A stretch of DNA of 64,000 nt from Nocardioidaceae bacterium UBA4001 (GCA_002384855.1 DGBP01000062.1:1930-65929), one strand, 5' to 3'. Positions 35,650 through 45,024 are shown, numbered from the stretch's first letter. Made by a program: numbers and translations. The notes: generated by a model not told the origin, from the letters alone.

Positions 35650-37146
35650 TCAGCCCTCGGGGTCGAGCCAGGTGGCCAGCCGACCGCGGCGGCTGACCTG
35701 GCGCAGCCGTCGTTCGACGGCCTCCCGCACCTCGTCGGTGCTCACCACGAGGAGGTTGTCGCCGGGAGAGAACGTGGTGGTTCGGTCCGGCACCATGGTG
35801 CGCGCTTCCCGCAGGATCAGGGTCACCGCGGCCCCCTGGGGGAGACGGAGCTCCTCCACGCTCACGTTGGCCAGCCGCGACCGGTCCGGCACCGAGAACT
35901 GCAGCAGCGTCCCGCCGATGTCCTCCAGCGGCGCGGACTCGATGTGGACGCCGCGAGGGTCGAGCGGACGGGTGACCCCGAGCCGTCTCGCCAGCCACGG
36001 CAGGAGCGGCGCCTGGACGAGGGTGAACACGACGACCAGCACGAACACCACGTCGAAGATCCTGGTCGCGTCGGGCAGGCCGGCGCTGAGCGGGATCGTC
36101 GCGAGCACGATGGGTACGGCGCCGCGCAGCCCCGCCCACGACATGAACGCCTGCTCGCGCCAGGGGATCCGGAACGGCACCGAGCTGACCACGACGGACA
36201 GCGGCCGCGCAACGAGCAGCAGGCCGCCGCCCACCACGACCGCGGGCAGCAGCGCGTCCGGCAGCCGCGAGGGGCTGGCCAGGAGGCCGAGCAGCACGAA
36301 GAGGCCGATCTGCGCGAGCCAGGCCATCCCCTCGGCGAACCCGAGCGTGACGCCTCGGTGCGGGAGCGCGGCGTTGCCGAGGTAGAGCCCGGCGAGGTAG
36401 ACCGCGAGGAAGCCCGAGCCACCCACCATCCCGGCGACGGCGAACGCCAGCAGCGCGATGGCGAGCGTCGCCAAGGGGTAGAGCCCCGAGGCGGGCAGCG
36501 CGACCCGCGCCAGCATCGCAGCGCCGATCCAGGCGACGCCGAGCCCGACGGCGCCGCCGATGAGGAACTGCAGCAGCATCATCGTCAGGCCCTCGAGCAG
36601 GCCAGCACTCTCCCAGGCGTCGGAGGCGACGATGGTGACCAGGATGATCACCGGCGGGTCGTTGAACCCCGACTCCGCCTCCAGCCTCGCGCGGAGCCCG
36701 CGCGGCACCGGGACCGGCAGCCGCCGGAGCACGGCGAACACCGCCGCCGCGTCGGTGGAGGAGACCGCCGCCCCCAGGAGCAGCGCGGTCCTCGGCTCGA
36801 GGTCGAACGCCAGGAGCGCGATCCCTGCGGTCACGGTCACCGAGACGGCGACCCCCACCGTCGCGAGGACCGCCGCCGACGGCAGCACCGGTCGCATGGA
36901 CGGCCACGGCGTGGTCAGCCCACCTTCGGCCAGGATCACCGCCAGTGCCACGCTCCCCAGCAGCATGGTCAGCTCGGCGTCCTCGAACTGCAGGCCGAGC
37001 CCGGACTCCCCCAGCGCCAGCCCGATGCCGAGGTAGAGCAGCAGGGTCGGTAGCCCAACCCGGGCCGAGAAGCGCGCCGCGACGACCGCCGCGAGGACCA
37101 CGAGGGTCCCGGCGATCAGCACGACGTACAGGTCGTCGACGGACAT
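35650..37146 (-). CDS. Potassium/proton antiporter (CPA1, NhaP2/CvrA-like)
   Basis: 498 residues. About 12-13 membrane helices at 1-390, with the Asp of the ion path in SGFNDPPVIILVTI. A TrkA-C/RCK-C domain lies at about 410-485 (VSVEELRLPQGAAVTLILRE). NhaP2-type proteins exchange K+ or Na+ for protons and are gated by cytoplasmic nucleotide-type ligands. The gene converges with the broken propeller gene. Confidence 0.9.
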   Translation of the reverse strand: MSVDDLYVVLIAGTLVVLAAVVAARFSARVGLPTLLLYLGIGLALGESGLGLQFEDAELTMLLGSVALAVILAEGGLTTPWPSMRPVLPSAAVLATVGVAVSVTVTAGIALLAFDLEPRTALLLGAAVSSTDAAAVFAVLRRLPVPVPRGLRARLEAESGFNDPPVIILVTIVASDAWESAGLLEGLTMMLLQFLIGGAVGLGVAWIGAAMLARVALPASGLYPLATLAIALLAFAVAGMVGGSGFLAVYLAGLYLGNAALPHRGVTLGFAEGMAWLAQIGLFVLLGLLASPSRLPDALLPAVVVGGGLLLVARPLSVVVSSVPFRIPWREQAFMSWAGLRGAVPIVLATIPLSAGLPDATRIFDVVFVLVVVFTLVQAPLLPWLARRLGVTRPLDPRGVHIESAPLEDIGGTLLQFSVPDRSRLANVSVEELRLPQGAAVTLILREARTMVPDRTTTFSPGDNLLVVSTDEVREAVERRLRQVSRRGRLATWLDPEG

Positions 37147-37233
37147 GTGTTCCTCCGGCGGCCCAGCGCGGACAGGGAGCAGTCAGGGGTCTCGAGGGGC
37201 GGTGCCCTCACCCTATCGGGGTTCCGGTCACCC

Positions 37234-39114
37234 TCAGCCGGCCCTGCGGAGCAGCTCCTCGAGCAGCGGGCCGGCGGTGCGCGAGCCCGACTCCCCCACC
37301 TCCACGAAGGCGGCGATCGCCAGGTCCCCGCGGCTCGCGATCATCCACGCGTGCGTCCGGGGAGGCACCTCGTCGCCGAACTCCGCGGTGCCGGTCTTGG
37401 CGATCACGTCGGGCCCCGGGACGTCCGCGAGCCCGGCGCCGCTGCCCCGCTCGACGACCGCGCCCATCAGCGCACGCAGCCGCCGCGCCTCCTGGCCGGT
37501 CAGCGACGCTGCCGGATCCGGCTCCGCCTCCTCACCGACGACGAGGTGGGGTACGACGGTGCGCCCGGCCGTCACCGAGCCGGCGACGGCCGCCATCGCC
37601 ATGGGCGAGGCGAGCACCCGGCCCTGCCCGATCAGGGCGGCGGCGTGCTCGGTCTCGGAGGTGTCGGTCGGCACCTCGCCGAAGAAGGACGGGAACCCGA
37701 CGTCGTGGTCGGTGCCGACGCCGAGTGCCTCCGCGGCCTGCGCCAGGTCGTCGGCGGAGACCCGCTCGGCCTGGGAGACGAAGGCGGTGTTGCACGACTG
37801 CGCGACCGCCTCGGTCAGGGAGATCCGACCCAGCGAGGACTGCGGGTAGTCGGAGTAGTTCTCGAACCGCTTGCCGTCGACCACCACGCTCCGCGGGCAG
37901 GACACGGTGTCGCCGGGGCTCATCCCGGCCCTGAGCAGGGCGAGGCTCGAGACCACCTTGAACGTCGACCCGGGGGCGTACTGCCCCACGGTGGCGGTCG
38001 AGTAGCCGTCGGAGCCGGGCCCCGACGCAGCGGCGAGGAGCTCACCTGTCGACGGCCGGACCGCCACCAGCGCGGAGGCCGGGCCGACCTGGGCGAGTGC
38101 CGCCTCGGCCGCCATCTGCAGGTCGACGTCGAGGGTCAGCCGCAAGGCCTCCCCGTCCTCCGGCCCCGCCTCGTGGAGCACCCGCTCATCGTCGTCCTCG
38201 CCGGCCGCGGTCACGACCGTCCCGGGGCGTCCGCGCAGGCGGTCGTCGTACCGCTGCTGGAGGCCGCTGAGGCCGGCGACGTCACCGGCGGAGTACTCCC
38301 CGTCGGACTCCTCGACCATCTCGGCGGTGACCGGGCCGACGATGCCGAGGATGGGTCGGGCGAAGTCCCGGGTGGGTGCGAGCGGCATCTCGTCGGCGAT
38401 CCCTGCGGCGCCCGGGATGGCGTCGTACCCACCACCCACCTGCGCGGTGACGTCCTCCTTACGCAGCACGACGGCCTCGACGAACGCCCTGTCACCCGCC
38501 GCGTCGACCCGCTCGGCGAAGGAGCCCGCGTCGACGTCGAGCAGCGCCGCCAGCCTGCGTGCCGAGGCGGCCGCGCGGCCCGCGGGCACCCGGGTCTTGT
38601 CGATCCCGAACCTCACGACGGGACGCTCGGTCACGAGCGGCTCGTCGCCGGCCCCGACGATGTCACCGCGCTCGGGCGCAGTGGCGGAGAGTCGTAGCCG
38701 CTCACCCTCCTCCAGACCGGGGACCAGCGCCGAGGGGTCGAGATCGACGGCCCACGTCTCCTCGCGGCGGACCAGGTCCACCTCGGTGTCGTAGGTCCAG
38801 CCGGGACGCTCCTCGCCCTCGAGCGTCCAGCGGTGGCGCAGGGTCGCGGTGACCCGGTCGTCGGAAGGCTCGCCGACCGAGCCGACGGTGACCTCGTGAC
38901 GCGACTCGCCCATGTCCTCGCGGGTGGCGGTCCACCACTCCTGGGCTCCCTCCGCGGCGGGGCCCGTGAGCGGCACCGACGACAGCTCGCCGGAGGTCAC
39001 CGCGGCGGCGAAGGCCTCGGCGTCGTCGCGCGGGTCGTCCTGCTCGAAGAGCCCGCAGCCGCCCAGCAGGAGCGCGAGCACCACTGCTCCCCCGGTCGCT
39101 CCGCGTGCCGCCAC
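37234..39114 (-). CDS. Class B penicillin-binding lipoprotein (transpeptidase)
   Basis: 626 residues. Lipobox LLLGGCGLFE, an NTF2-like/MecA-N domain (about 30-140), a PBP dimerisation domain (about 145-300) and a transpeptidase domain (about 330-620). The active sites are GSTFKVV (Ser/Lys), SCNTAF (SxN) and KTGTAEF. A MecA-N domain is typical of low-affinity PBPs in Firmicutes and is also common in actinobacterial PBPs, so resistance cannot be inferred. It is about 90 bp from the antiporter gene. Confidence 0.92.
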   Translation of the reverse strand: MAARGATGGAVVLALLLGGCGLFEQDDPRDDAEAFAAAVTSGELSSVPLTGPAAEGAQEWWTATREDMGESRHEVTVGSVGEPSDDRVTATLRHRWTLEGEERPGWTYDTEVDLVRREETWAVDLDPSALVPGLEEGERLRLSATAPERGDIVGAGDEPLVTERPVVRFGIDKTRVPAGRAAASARRLAALLDVDAGSFAERVDAAGDRAFVEAVVLRKEDVTAQVGGGYDAIPGAAGIADEMPLAPTRDFARPILGIVGPVTAEMVEESDGEYSAGDVAGLSGLQQRYDDRLRGRPGTVVTAAGEDDDERVLHEAGPEDGEALRLTLDVDLQMAAEAALAQVGPASALVAVRPSTGELLAAASGPGSDGYSTATVGQYAPGSTFKVVSSLALLRAGMSPGDTVSCPRSVVVDGKRFENYSDYPQSSLGRISLTEAVAQSCNTAFVSQAERVSADDLAQAAEALGVGTDHDVGFPSFFGEVPTDTSETEHAAALIGQGRVLASPMAMAAVAGSVTAGRTVVPHLVVGEEAEPDPAASLTGQEARRLRALMGAVVERGSGAGLADVPGPDVIAKTGTAEFGDEVPPRTHAWMIASRGDLAIAAFVEVGESGSRTAGPLLEELLRRAG

Positions 39115-39207
39115 CGTGCGCCTCCTCGCCTGCCCGATCAGTCCTCGCGAGTATGTCAGCGACCGCCGACGCGATCACGGCACCGCCGCCGGTCGGCGGG
39201 CCGCGTC

Positions 39208-39453
39208 TCAGCGGGTCGCGTCGGTCTCCGGGTCGGGGCGGCTCGCGGCCTCGTCGTCGAAGCTGGTGCGCTCGGCGATGCTTCCGTCGAGCCCCTTGAC
39301 GACGTGCTCGACGCCGAGGTCCCGGGCCATCGCACGGCCCTCCGCGACGGCCTCCTCGCGGGTGTCGAAGGGCTCGCTGACCTGGTCCGTGCCCTCGACG
39401 ACGTTGTGCCACCTGCCGTCGCTGTGCACGGTGCCGATGTCTCCCTGCGGCAT
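39208..39453 (-). CDS. DUF2188 domain protein
   Basis: 81 residues. HSDGRWHNVVEGTDQVSEPF followed by TREEAVAEGRAMARD matches the DUF2188 fold, a small two-stranded domain with a helix, of unknown function. The ATG at 39453 fits the family; a longer frame upstream adds 40 unrelated residues. It is isolated and soluble. Confidence 0.8.
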   Translation of the reverse strand: MPQGDIGTVHSDGRWHNVVEGTDQVSEPFDTREEAVAEGRAMARDLGVEHVVKGLDGSIAERTSFDDEAASRPDPETDATR

Positions 39454-39625
39454 GGCTCTGCCTCCCGTCGTGGTCGGTGGACCCGTACGACGTACCCGCG
39501 GCCGCTCACGCGGAAACCGGTCGGCGCCGCCCTGGTGAGCCGGCTCCGCCACCGGGAAGTGCCCGACCACCACGTCGGCCGCGGCCCTGGACCCGCTGCC
39601 CGGCCCGTGACGACGCGAACTGGTC

Positions 39626-41006
39626 CTACACCACGCCGGCCATGCCGAACCGCTCGAGCACCCAGGCGTAGACCTCCGCCTCGTAGTGCAGGTGCGCGAA
39701 CCGTCCCGAGGGGCCTGCGTGCGCGCCGGCGCCGGTCTCGCAGCGGAACACGCAGCGCGGAGACCAGGCGGGGTCCGACTCTCGTAAGGCGGCGACCCAC
39801 TTGGCGGGCTCGGACACCAGCACGCGCGGGTCGTGCAGGGCGCCGGTCACCAGCAGCGGTGGGCGGACACCGGCCGGGGGAGGTTGTCGTACGGCGAGTA
39901 GGTCAGCATCCAGCGGAACTGGTCCTCCTCGGCGGGGTCACCCCACTCGTCCCACTCGTTGACCGTCAGCGGGACGGTGTCGTCGAGCATCGAGGTCACC
40001 ACGTCGACGAAGGGCACCTCCGCCACCACGCCGGCCCACAGCTCGGGCGCCTGCGAGAAGGAGGCCCCCATGACCAGCCCGCCTGCGGAGAGCCCGCGCG
40101 CGACGATCCGACCGGGGTCGACCAGCCCCTTGCCGAGCCCCCGCGCCGCGGCCATGTGGTCGTCGAAGCTGTGCTGCTTGGCCGACAGCCGCCCGTCCTC
40201 CCACCAGCCGCGTCCTCGTTCGCCGCCGCCGCGGACGTGGGCGTGCGAGAAGGCGACGTCCCGGTCGAGCAGCACGGTCAGGGCCGGGTCGAACTCCGGC
40301 TCGAAGACGTACTCGTAGGCCCCGTAGCCGTAGAGCAGGCAGGGCCTGGTCCCGTCGAGCGGCCCGTCGCGGTGGCGAACGACCGTCACCGGGACCTCCG
40401 CCCCGTCGGTCGAGGGGAACGAGCGCCGCTCGGTGACGTAGAGCGCAGGGTCGTACGACGGGACCTCCCGCTCGAGGAGGCGGCGGCGACCCCCGTCGCG
40501 AGGTCCACGGTGTCCCAGCGCAGCGGCTCGGTGTGGGACTCCTCGGCGACGGTGATCGAGGTGGCCTCGAACAGCTCGTTGCGGTCGAGCCGGACCGTTC
40601 CGTAGCGCGAGGTGGGCCACACGTCGTACCCCTCCCCGCCGTCGGCAGGGAGCACGGTCAGCACGGTCGAGTCCTCCGCGCGGTGGCCGAGGACGACGTG
40701 GCCGGCGAACGCGTCGACGGAGTGCAGCCGTCGGCCCTCACCCTCTGCGACGACCTCACGCCAGTGCTCGCGGCCCGGCGTGGCAAGCGGCGCGGACATG
40801 AGGCGGAACTCCGACGCACCGTCGTTCGTGGCGAGCAGCAGCACGTCGCCGGCGGCGGTCCGCGCGTGCTCGGCGTGGTAGACCACCTCCTTGCGCCGGG
40901 GCGTGACCACCCGTGCGGGGGCCGCCGGGACGTGCAGGTCGAGCAGCCAGACCTCGGAGGTGTCGCGGCTCTCGGCCCAGATCCCGAGGTCCGTGGCGCG
41001 TGGCAT
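39626..41006 (-). pseudogene. ptrB: Oligopeptidase B (S9A), 5'-truncated with two frameshifts
   Basis: The family is clear: ESRDTSEVWLLDL, then CLLYGYGAYEY, HVRGGGERGRGWWEDG, the nucleophile GLSAGGLVMGA, Asp in TGALHDPRVLV and His in TGAGAHAGPSGRF. Homology starts at about residue 240 of the usual 690; everything earlier is absent. Two shifts occur at runs of five: C at 40490-40494 and G at 39876-39880, each repaired by one added base. So the frameshifts could be sequencing errors, but the missing 5' part is not. Confidence 0.85.
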
Positions 41007-41049
41007 GCGCCGATCCTGCCTCACGGGGGCGGGCGGTCCCCGGGCGCGC

Positions 41050-41104
41050 AAGTGGTCACCTGTCGCAGATCTGGTGGGGGCAGATCTGCAACAGCTGACC
41101 ACTT
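41050..41104. repeat. 24-bp near-perfect inverted repeat
   Basis: Arms 41050-41073 and 41081-41104 with a 7-nt loop (GTGGGGG). Three perfect blocks, AAGTGGTCA, CTGT and GCAGATCTG, are separated by single mismatches. It lies between the truncated oligopeptidase gene and the first four-cysteine gene. It could be a mobile palindromic repeat, a terminator, or a small structured RNA. Confidence 0.8.
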
Positions 41105-41114
41105 CGTCGAGAAC

Positions 41115-41128
41115 AGGACCAAGGTCCC
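41115..41128. promoter_or_regulatory. DosR/DevR-like box upstream of the first four-cysteine gene
   Basis: AGGAC-CAAG-GTCCC, one mismatch from GGGAC-N4-GTCCC, 84 nt before the ATG at 41213. Confidence 0.4.
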
Positions 41129-41212
41129 GCCGATCCGGGACCTCCGTGTGGAAGCACGAGCCGCCGCCGGAGGTTGCATCAGGTGGACGACGCGACCAGA
41201 GGGTGAGGCGGC

Positions 41213-41425
41213 ATGACACGCAGGCGGACGCTCCCGGAGGCCCAGTGCCCCATCCGGCCGGGCGACGCGTGCTCGCTGTGCCAGCCGGGCGCGACCGGCC
41301 CCCAGGACTGCGGGCTGGTGTACCTCGTGATGTCGGACCCCGACCTTCGCGAGGAGCTCACCCGGGTGCGCCGCTACCAGCGCGAGGAGGAGGAGCAGGC
41401 CGCCCGCGAGCCCGCCTGCTGCTGA
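41213..41425 (+). CDS. Small four-cysteine protein, copy 1
   Basis: 70 residues. Four Cys spaced C-x7-C-x2-C-x9-C (Cys12, 20, 23, 33) in CPIRPGDACSLCQPG and DCGLVYLVM, followed by a charged helix and a terminal Cys-Cys. It is cytoplasmic by sequence. The spacing could bind zinc or an iron-sulfur cluster. It resembles an uncharacterised actinobacterial family (possibly DUF6767; I am not certain). A diverged second copy follows. A DosR-like box lies upstream. Confidence 0.75.
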   Translation: MTRRRTLPEAQCPIRPGDACSLCQPGATGPQDCGLVYLVMSDPDLREELTRVRRYQREEEEQAAREPACC

Positions 41426-41433
41426 CCCTCCTG

Positions 41434-41459
41434 CCCCGGACGGGCTACGTCGTCCGGGG
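41434..41459 (+). terminator. Hairpin between the two four-cysteine genes
   Basis: Perfect 8-bp stem CCCCGGAC / GTCCGGGG with a 10-nt loop, 9 bp after the first gene. It overlaps the upstream box of the second gene by three bases. Confidence 0.5.
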
Positions 41460-41470
41460 ACCGTCGGCCC
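41457..41470. promoter_or_regulatory. DosR/DevR-like box upstream of the second four-cysteine gene
   Basis: GGGAC-CGTC-GGCCC, the same half-sites as the box before the P-type ATPase, 91 nt before the ATG at 41562. Confidence 0.4.
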
Positions 41471-41561
41471 CTCTCCCCGGGTCCTCCGCCCGGACCGGCT
41501 CCACCTCCCGGCGCGGTTGCATGCCCCTGAGGGACCGCCCGACCGGGGGAAGGTGACCGCG

Positions 41562-41762
41562 ATGACGTCGTACGACGAGCCGCTGTGCCCGATCCGGGTG
41601 GGAGACCACTGCTCGCTGTGTCACCCCGGAGCGAGCGGGCCCGACACCTGCGGCCTGGTCTACCTCGTCATGGCCGACGCCCCACTGCGCGAGGAGCTGC
41701 TCCGTCGCTGGTGCTGCTGGCACGAGAAGCACGACCCCGAGACCTCGGGCGGCGGTCAGTAG
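41562..41762 (+). CDS. Small four-cysteine protein, copy 2
   Basis: 66 residues with the same core as copy 1: CPIRVGDHCSLCHPG and TCGLVYLVM, Cys9, 17, 20 and 30 in the identical spacing. The tail carries WCCWHEKHD, which adds two Cys and two His and may complete a metal site. Its stop overlaps the end of the converging acylase gene by 7 bp. It and copy 1 arose by tandem duplication. Confidence 0.75.
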   Translation: MTSYDEPLCPIRVGDHCSLCHPGASGPDTCGLVYLVMADAPLREELLRRWCCWHEKHDPETSGGGQ

Positions 41763-44227
41763 GGCGCGCTGACGTCATACCTCTCGACCAGTGCGCGCCG
41801 GACCTGCCTCGGTGTGAACGCGAAGTCCACCCACTGCTCGCGACCGAACAGCCTGGTCTGGTCCGAGGAGTACGGCGATCGCCGGTCCAGCGACTGCCCG
41901 TAGGTGAGCACCGTGTCCGCGTCCACTCCTGTGTCGGTGAAGGCGACGGCCTGGATGTGGGAGGACCCGTAGCTGATCGGGTAGAGCCGGTCCCGGTTCG
42001 CCCCCGGGCTCCGGCTGGAGACGGCGTTGGCGTTGCCGGCGAACCCCTCACCACCGCCGACCGGGATCGGCGGGGCCCCGTCGTCGCCGGCCACCTGAAG
42101 GCTGCCCCAGGGTGCGTCCGCCGGGACGCCCCTCTCGTCGAGGAAGGCGAGGGCCTCCCTCATCGCCCGCACCACCTGCGGGTTGAGCTCGTTGAGATCC
42201 CGCGGCGTGCCGACGGGGTCGGCCGGGTCGAACGGGACCTGCCACAGCGCGGGCGCGTCCTGGGCGCGCTTCCAGAACTCCTGGAAGAGGTGGGTCCCGA
42301 CGCTCCCGGTGTCCGAGCGTCCGTCCCACCGCTCGAGCACCGCGCACGCCTCGCCGCCTTCGGCCAGCTCGCACACCCGCGCGAGGTCGCCGTTGTCACG
42401 GGCCACCTCGGCTCCGAAGACCCGGTTCTCGTGCTCGAAGAGCCGCAGCGTCCGGTGGGTCACCTTGCGACCGCGTGCCAGGCCGTCGGTGCCGGCGAGA
42501 CGGTCCAGGACGTAGCGGTACACCATGCGCGTGCGCAGGGTCCGCTCGCACGACTCGCAGCCGATGATCCGGGCGTACCCCTCCAGCCGCTGCTCCGGGT
42601 TGGGCAGCCAGTGGCTGTCGTTGGCGTTGACCACCCAGTCGTCGCGGAACGTCTCGGGCAGGTTCGCCGGACCGAACACCCCCGGACGCGCAGAGTCCGC
42701 GTCGGTCCGCCAGGCACAGTCCCCCGAGGCGCGGCTGCCGTCGAGGCCGGGCAGCCCGGCGACCTGGAACAGCGTCCGCCCGACCGGGGTCATGCACTTC
42801 TGCGCCAGGTCGTCGGGGACGTTCGGCACCACCGAGTGGTCGGCGTAGAGGGTGCGCCCGGCACGGTCCGCGGCGACGGTGTTCACCCACGGCATGCCCG
42901 CCCCGCGGTCCTGGAGGGAGAGCAGCTGGCGGACGTTCCTCGCCTTCGCCATGCCGTGGAACGTGTCGATGGTCCGAAGGTGCTCGGAGTTGGCGTCGCG
43001 GATCGCGAAGACGCTCGCCGGCGTCCAGCGCATCAGGACGTCGGGTGCGTCGAGGACGTAGCCCTCGTCGGTGCGGTACAGGTCCTCCTTGATCGTCCGC
43101 AGCGACCCGTCACGGGTGCGAGCCTTGAAGGTGACCGTCCTCCGCTCGAGCTCCTTCGGCCCGTCCGCGGTCAGGTACGTCGTCCCGCTGCCGGGGACGA
43201 GCGGGTACTCGTACGGCGTGAAGCGGTAGGCCGTGGACACGGTGTGGCTCCAGGCGACGTTGCGGTTGAAGCCGATGTTGACCGCCGGGGAGCCGATCAG
43301 GCCGGCCCCGGCGACGTCGTACTCCCCCGGGATCGTCAGCTGGGCCTGGGCGAAGCGGTAGCGACCGCGCCACGGGAAGTGCGGGTTGCCGAGCACCATG
43401 CCGCGGCCCGTGCTCGTCGCGGCGGACCCCACGGCCGTGGCGTTGGAGCCGAACGGTGAGTCCGGGTCCTTGCCGAGACCGGTCAGCAGCTCCTTGCGGG
43501 AGGGCAGCGAGGCCGGGACGTCGGCGAACCCTGCTTTCCCAGCGGGGCCGGCACCGTCGAGACCCGCACCGTCGGGCGACGGCGGCGCGGCGTCGACGAT
43601 CTGCGGCACGAAGACGCCGGTCGAGGCCAGCAGGTTCGCGGCGTACACGCCGTACCACAGGTCCAGCGGCGTCGCGTCCGGCCTGATCCAGCGCGCCCCG
43701 CGGCAGGACCGGTCCTCGATCCCCTTCGAGCCGCCGACCGACCGGAGGTAGTCGTTGATGCCGGCGACGTACCCCCGCACCAGCGCGCGGGCCTCCGTGC
43801 CCGGCCCCCTCACCCGGTCACGCAGCAGCCGCTCGACGACGCGGCGGTTGCGCAGGTCGGTGACGAGTGCGTCGGTCTGTCGGTTCGTCGCGTCGAGGGT
43901 CACCCGGTCGTCGTACCGGCGCTTCGGGCCGAGGTGGCGGGAGCGCTCACCCCGCGCGGTGAGGAGGGTGTCGGCCAGCGAGCAGATCGAGGTCTCGGCG
44001 GTGGCGAAGCCATGACCGAAGCCGAGCGAACCGTAGTCCTTCGCCACGATGTGCGGGATGCCGTGCTCCGTGCGCCGGATCGTCGCCCGGTAGACGCCGT
44101 CGTCCGGCCTGAGCAGCGACTCCGCCGCGGTGGCCTCCTCGGGCGCCGTCACCGCCGTGACGGCCACCAGCCCGGGGAGCAGGCTGAGGGTGGCGAGGAG
44201 AGCGGTCGTACGGCGTGAGAGTCCCAT
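41756..44227 (-). CDS. Penicillin acylase-family N-terminal nucleophile hydrolase
   Basis: 823 residues. Signal peptide (MGLSRRTTALLATLSLLPG), alpha chain, then the self-cleavage site before Ser261 in PFGSNATAVG, the nucleophile of the beta chain. Other family motifs: GNPHFPWRGRYRFAQAQLTI and the oxyanion/Asn region VVNANDSHWLPNPE. The group includes beta-lactam acylases, acyl-homoserine-lactone acylases and lipopeptide acylases. It is probably exported and processed. Quorum-quenching activity is possible but not shown by sequence. Confidence 0.9.
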   Translation of the reverse strand: MGLSRRTTALLATLSLLPGLVAVTAVTAPEEATAAESLLRPDDGVYRATIRRTEHGIPHIVAKDYGSLGFGHGFATAETSICSLADTLLTARGERSRHLGPKRRYDDRVTLDATNRQTDALVTDLRNRRVVERLLRDRVRGPGTEARALVRGYVAGINDYLRSVGGSKGIEDRSCRGARWIRPDATPLDLWYGVYAANLLASTGVFVPQIVDAAPPSPDGAGLDGAGPAGKAGFADVPASLPSRKELLTGLGKDPDSPFGSNATAVGSAATSTGRGMVLGNPHFPWRGRYRFAQAQLTIPGEYDVAGAGLIGSPAVNIGFNRNVAWSHTVSTAYRFTPYEYPLVPGSGTTYLTADGPKELERRTVTFKARTRDGSLRTIKEDLYRTDEGYVLDAPDVLMRWTPASVFAIRDANSEHLRTIDTFHGMAKARNVRQLLSLQDRGAGMPWVNTVAADRAGRTLYADHSVVPNVPDDLAQKCMTPVGRTLFQVAGLPGLDGSRASGDCAWRTDADSARPGVFGPANLPETFRDDWVVNANDSHWLPNPEQRLEGYARIIGCESCERTLRTRMVYRYVLDRLAGTDGLARGRKVTHRTLRLFEHENRVFGAEVARDNGDLARVCELAEGGEACAVLERWDGRSDTGSVGTHLFQEFWKRAQDAPALWQVPFDPADPVGTPRDLNELNPQVVRAMREALAFLDERGVPADAPWGSLQVAGDDGAPPIPVGGGEGFAGNANAVSSRSPGANRDRLYPISYGSSHIQAVAFTDTGVDADTVLTYGQSLDRRSPYSSDQTRLFGREQWVDFAFTPRQVRRALVERYDVSAPY

Positions 44228-44366
44228 GTTTCTCCGATCCCGAGTGCTCGACGACTCCTCAACGCCCGGGAACGGGCCAGGTTATGGATCGCTCCCGAGA
44301 CTGCCGAGAGTTTGCGGCGCACCCCCTCGGGTACCTGCACGACGTTCGGACGAACAAGGAGGAGCC

Positions 44367-44951
44367 ATGGAAACCTCGACGTGGGTGTGGATCATCGTGA
44401 TCGCCCTGGTGGTGATCGCCCTGATCGCCGTGCTCGCCAAGATGGCGGGCAACAAGAAGAAGGAGCGCAACCGGGCCCAGGCCCACGAGCTGCGCGAGCA
44501 GGCATCGGAGAAGGCGACCGACCTCCAGCGCAAGGAGGCGCTCGCCAAGGAGACAGAGGCCAAGGCGGCGGCCGCTCAGGCGGAGGCGCAGCGCAAGGCG
44601 GCGGAGGCCGAGCGTCTTCAGGCCGAGGCGCGCGACCGTCAGCACGCGGCGACCGAGCACCGTCAGGAGCACCAGGAGCACCTGCGCCGCGCCGACGAGC
44701 TCGACCCGGACGTCAAGCACGCGGCGCCGACCACCGACGCGTCCTACGACGGCGCGCACGACGCCACCCGTGAGGGGTCGTCCCGCGACGGTCGTGTGAC
44801 CTCCGGCGAGGGCCGCACCGAGGCCTACTCGGACGGTCGCACCGACGGCCACACCGACGTGCACTCGGACGGTCGCACCGACGAGGGGGCGCACCAGGCG
44901 GACTACCGCGACGAGTCCGACTCCTCCACCGGCGGCCAGCACCGCGCCTGA
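44367..44951 (+). CDS. Membrane-anchored coiled-coil protein with repetitive acidic tail
   Basis: 194 residues with AAGGAGG site. An N-terminal span (WVWIIVIALVVIALIAVLAK) leads to a long Ala/Glu/Gln/Lys coiled coil (45-120). The last 60 residues are hydrophilic near-repeats of YSDGRTDGHTDVHSDGRTDE. The Asp/His-rich tail could bind divalent cations, but no known domain is present. Function unknown. Twin hairpins follow. Confidence 0.75.
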   Translation: METSTWVWIIVIALVVIALIAVLAKMAGNKKKERNRAQAHELREQASEKATDLQRKEALAKETEAKAAAAQAEAQRKAAEAERLQAEARDRQHAATEHRQEHQEHLRRADELDPDVKHAAPTTDASYDGAHDATREGSSRDGRVTSGEGRTEAYSDGRTDGHTDVHSDGRTDEGAHQADYRDESDSSTGGQHRA

Positions 44952-44986
44952 CCCCAGGCCGCCGACCGGCCGGCGCGACAAACCAC

Positions 44987-45024
44987 GAGGGCCGGAACCG
45001 TCCACACGGACGGTTCCGGCCCTC
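44987..45024. terminator. Perfect 17-bp hairpin
   Basis: GAGGGCCGGAACCGTCC paired with its complement around an ACAC loop, 36 bp after the coiled-coil gene. It is the longest perfect stem in the window. Confidence 0.8.
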
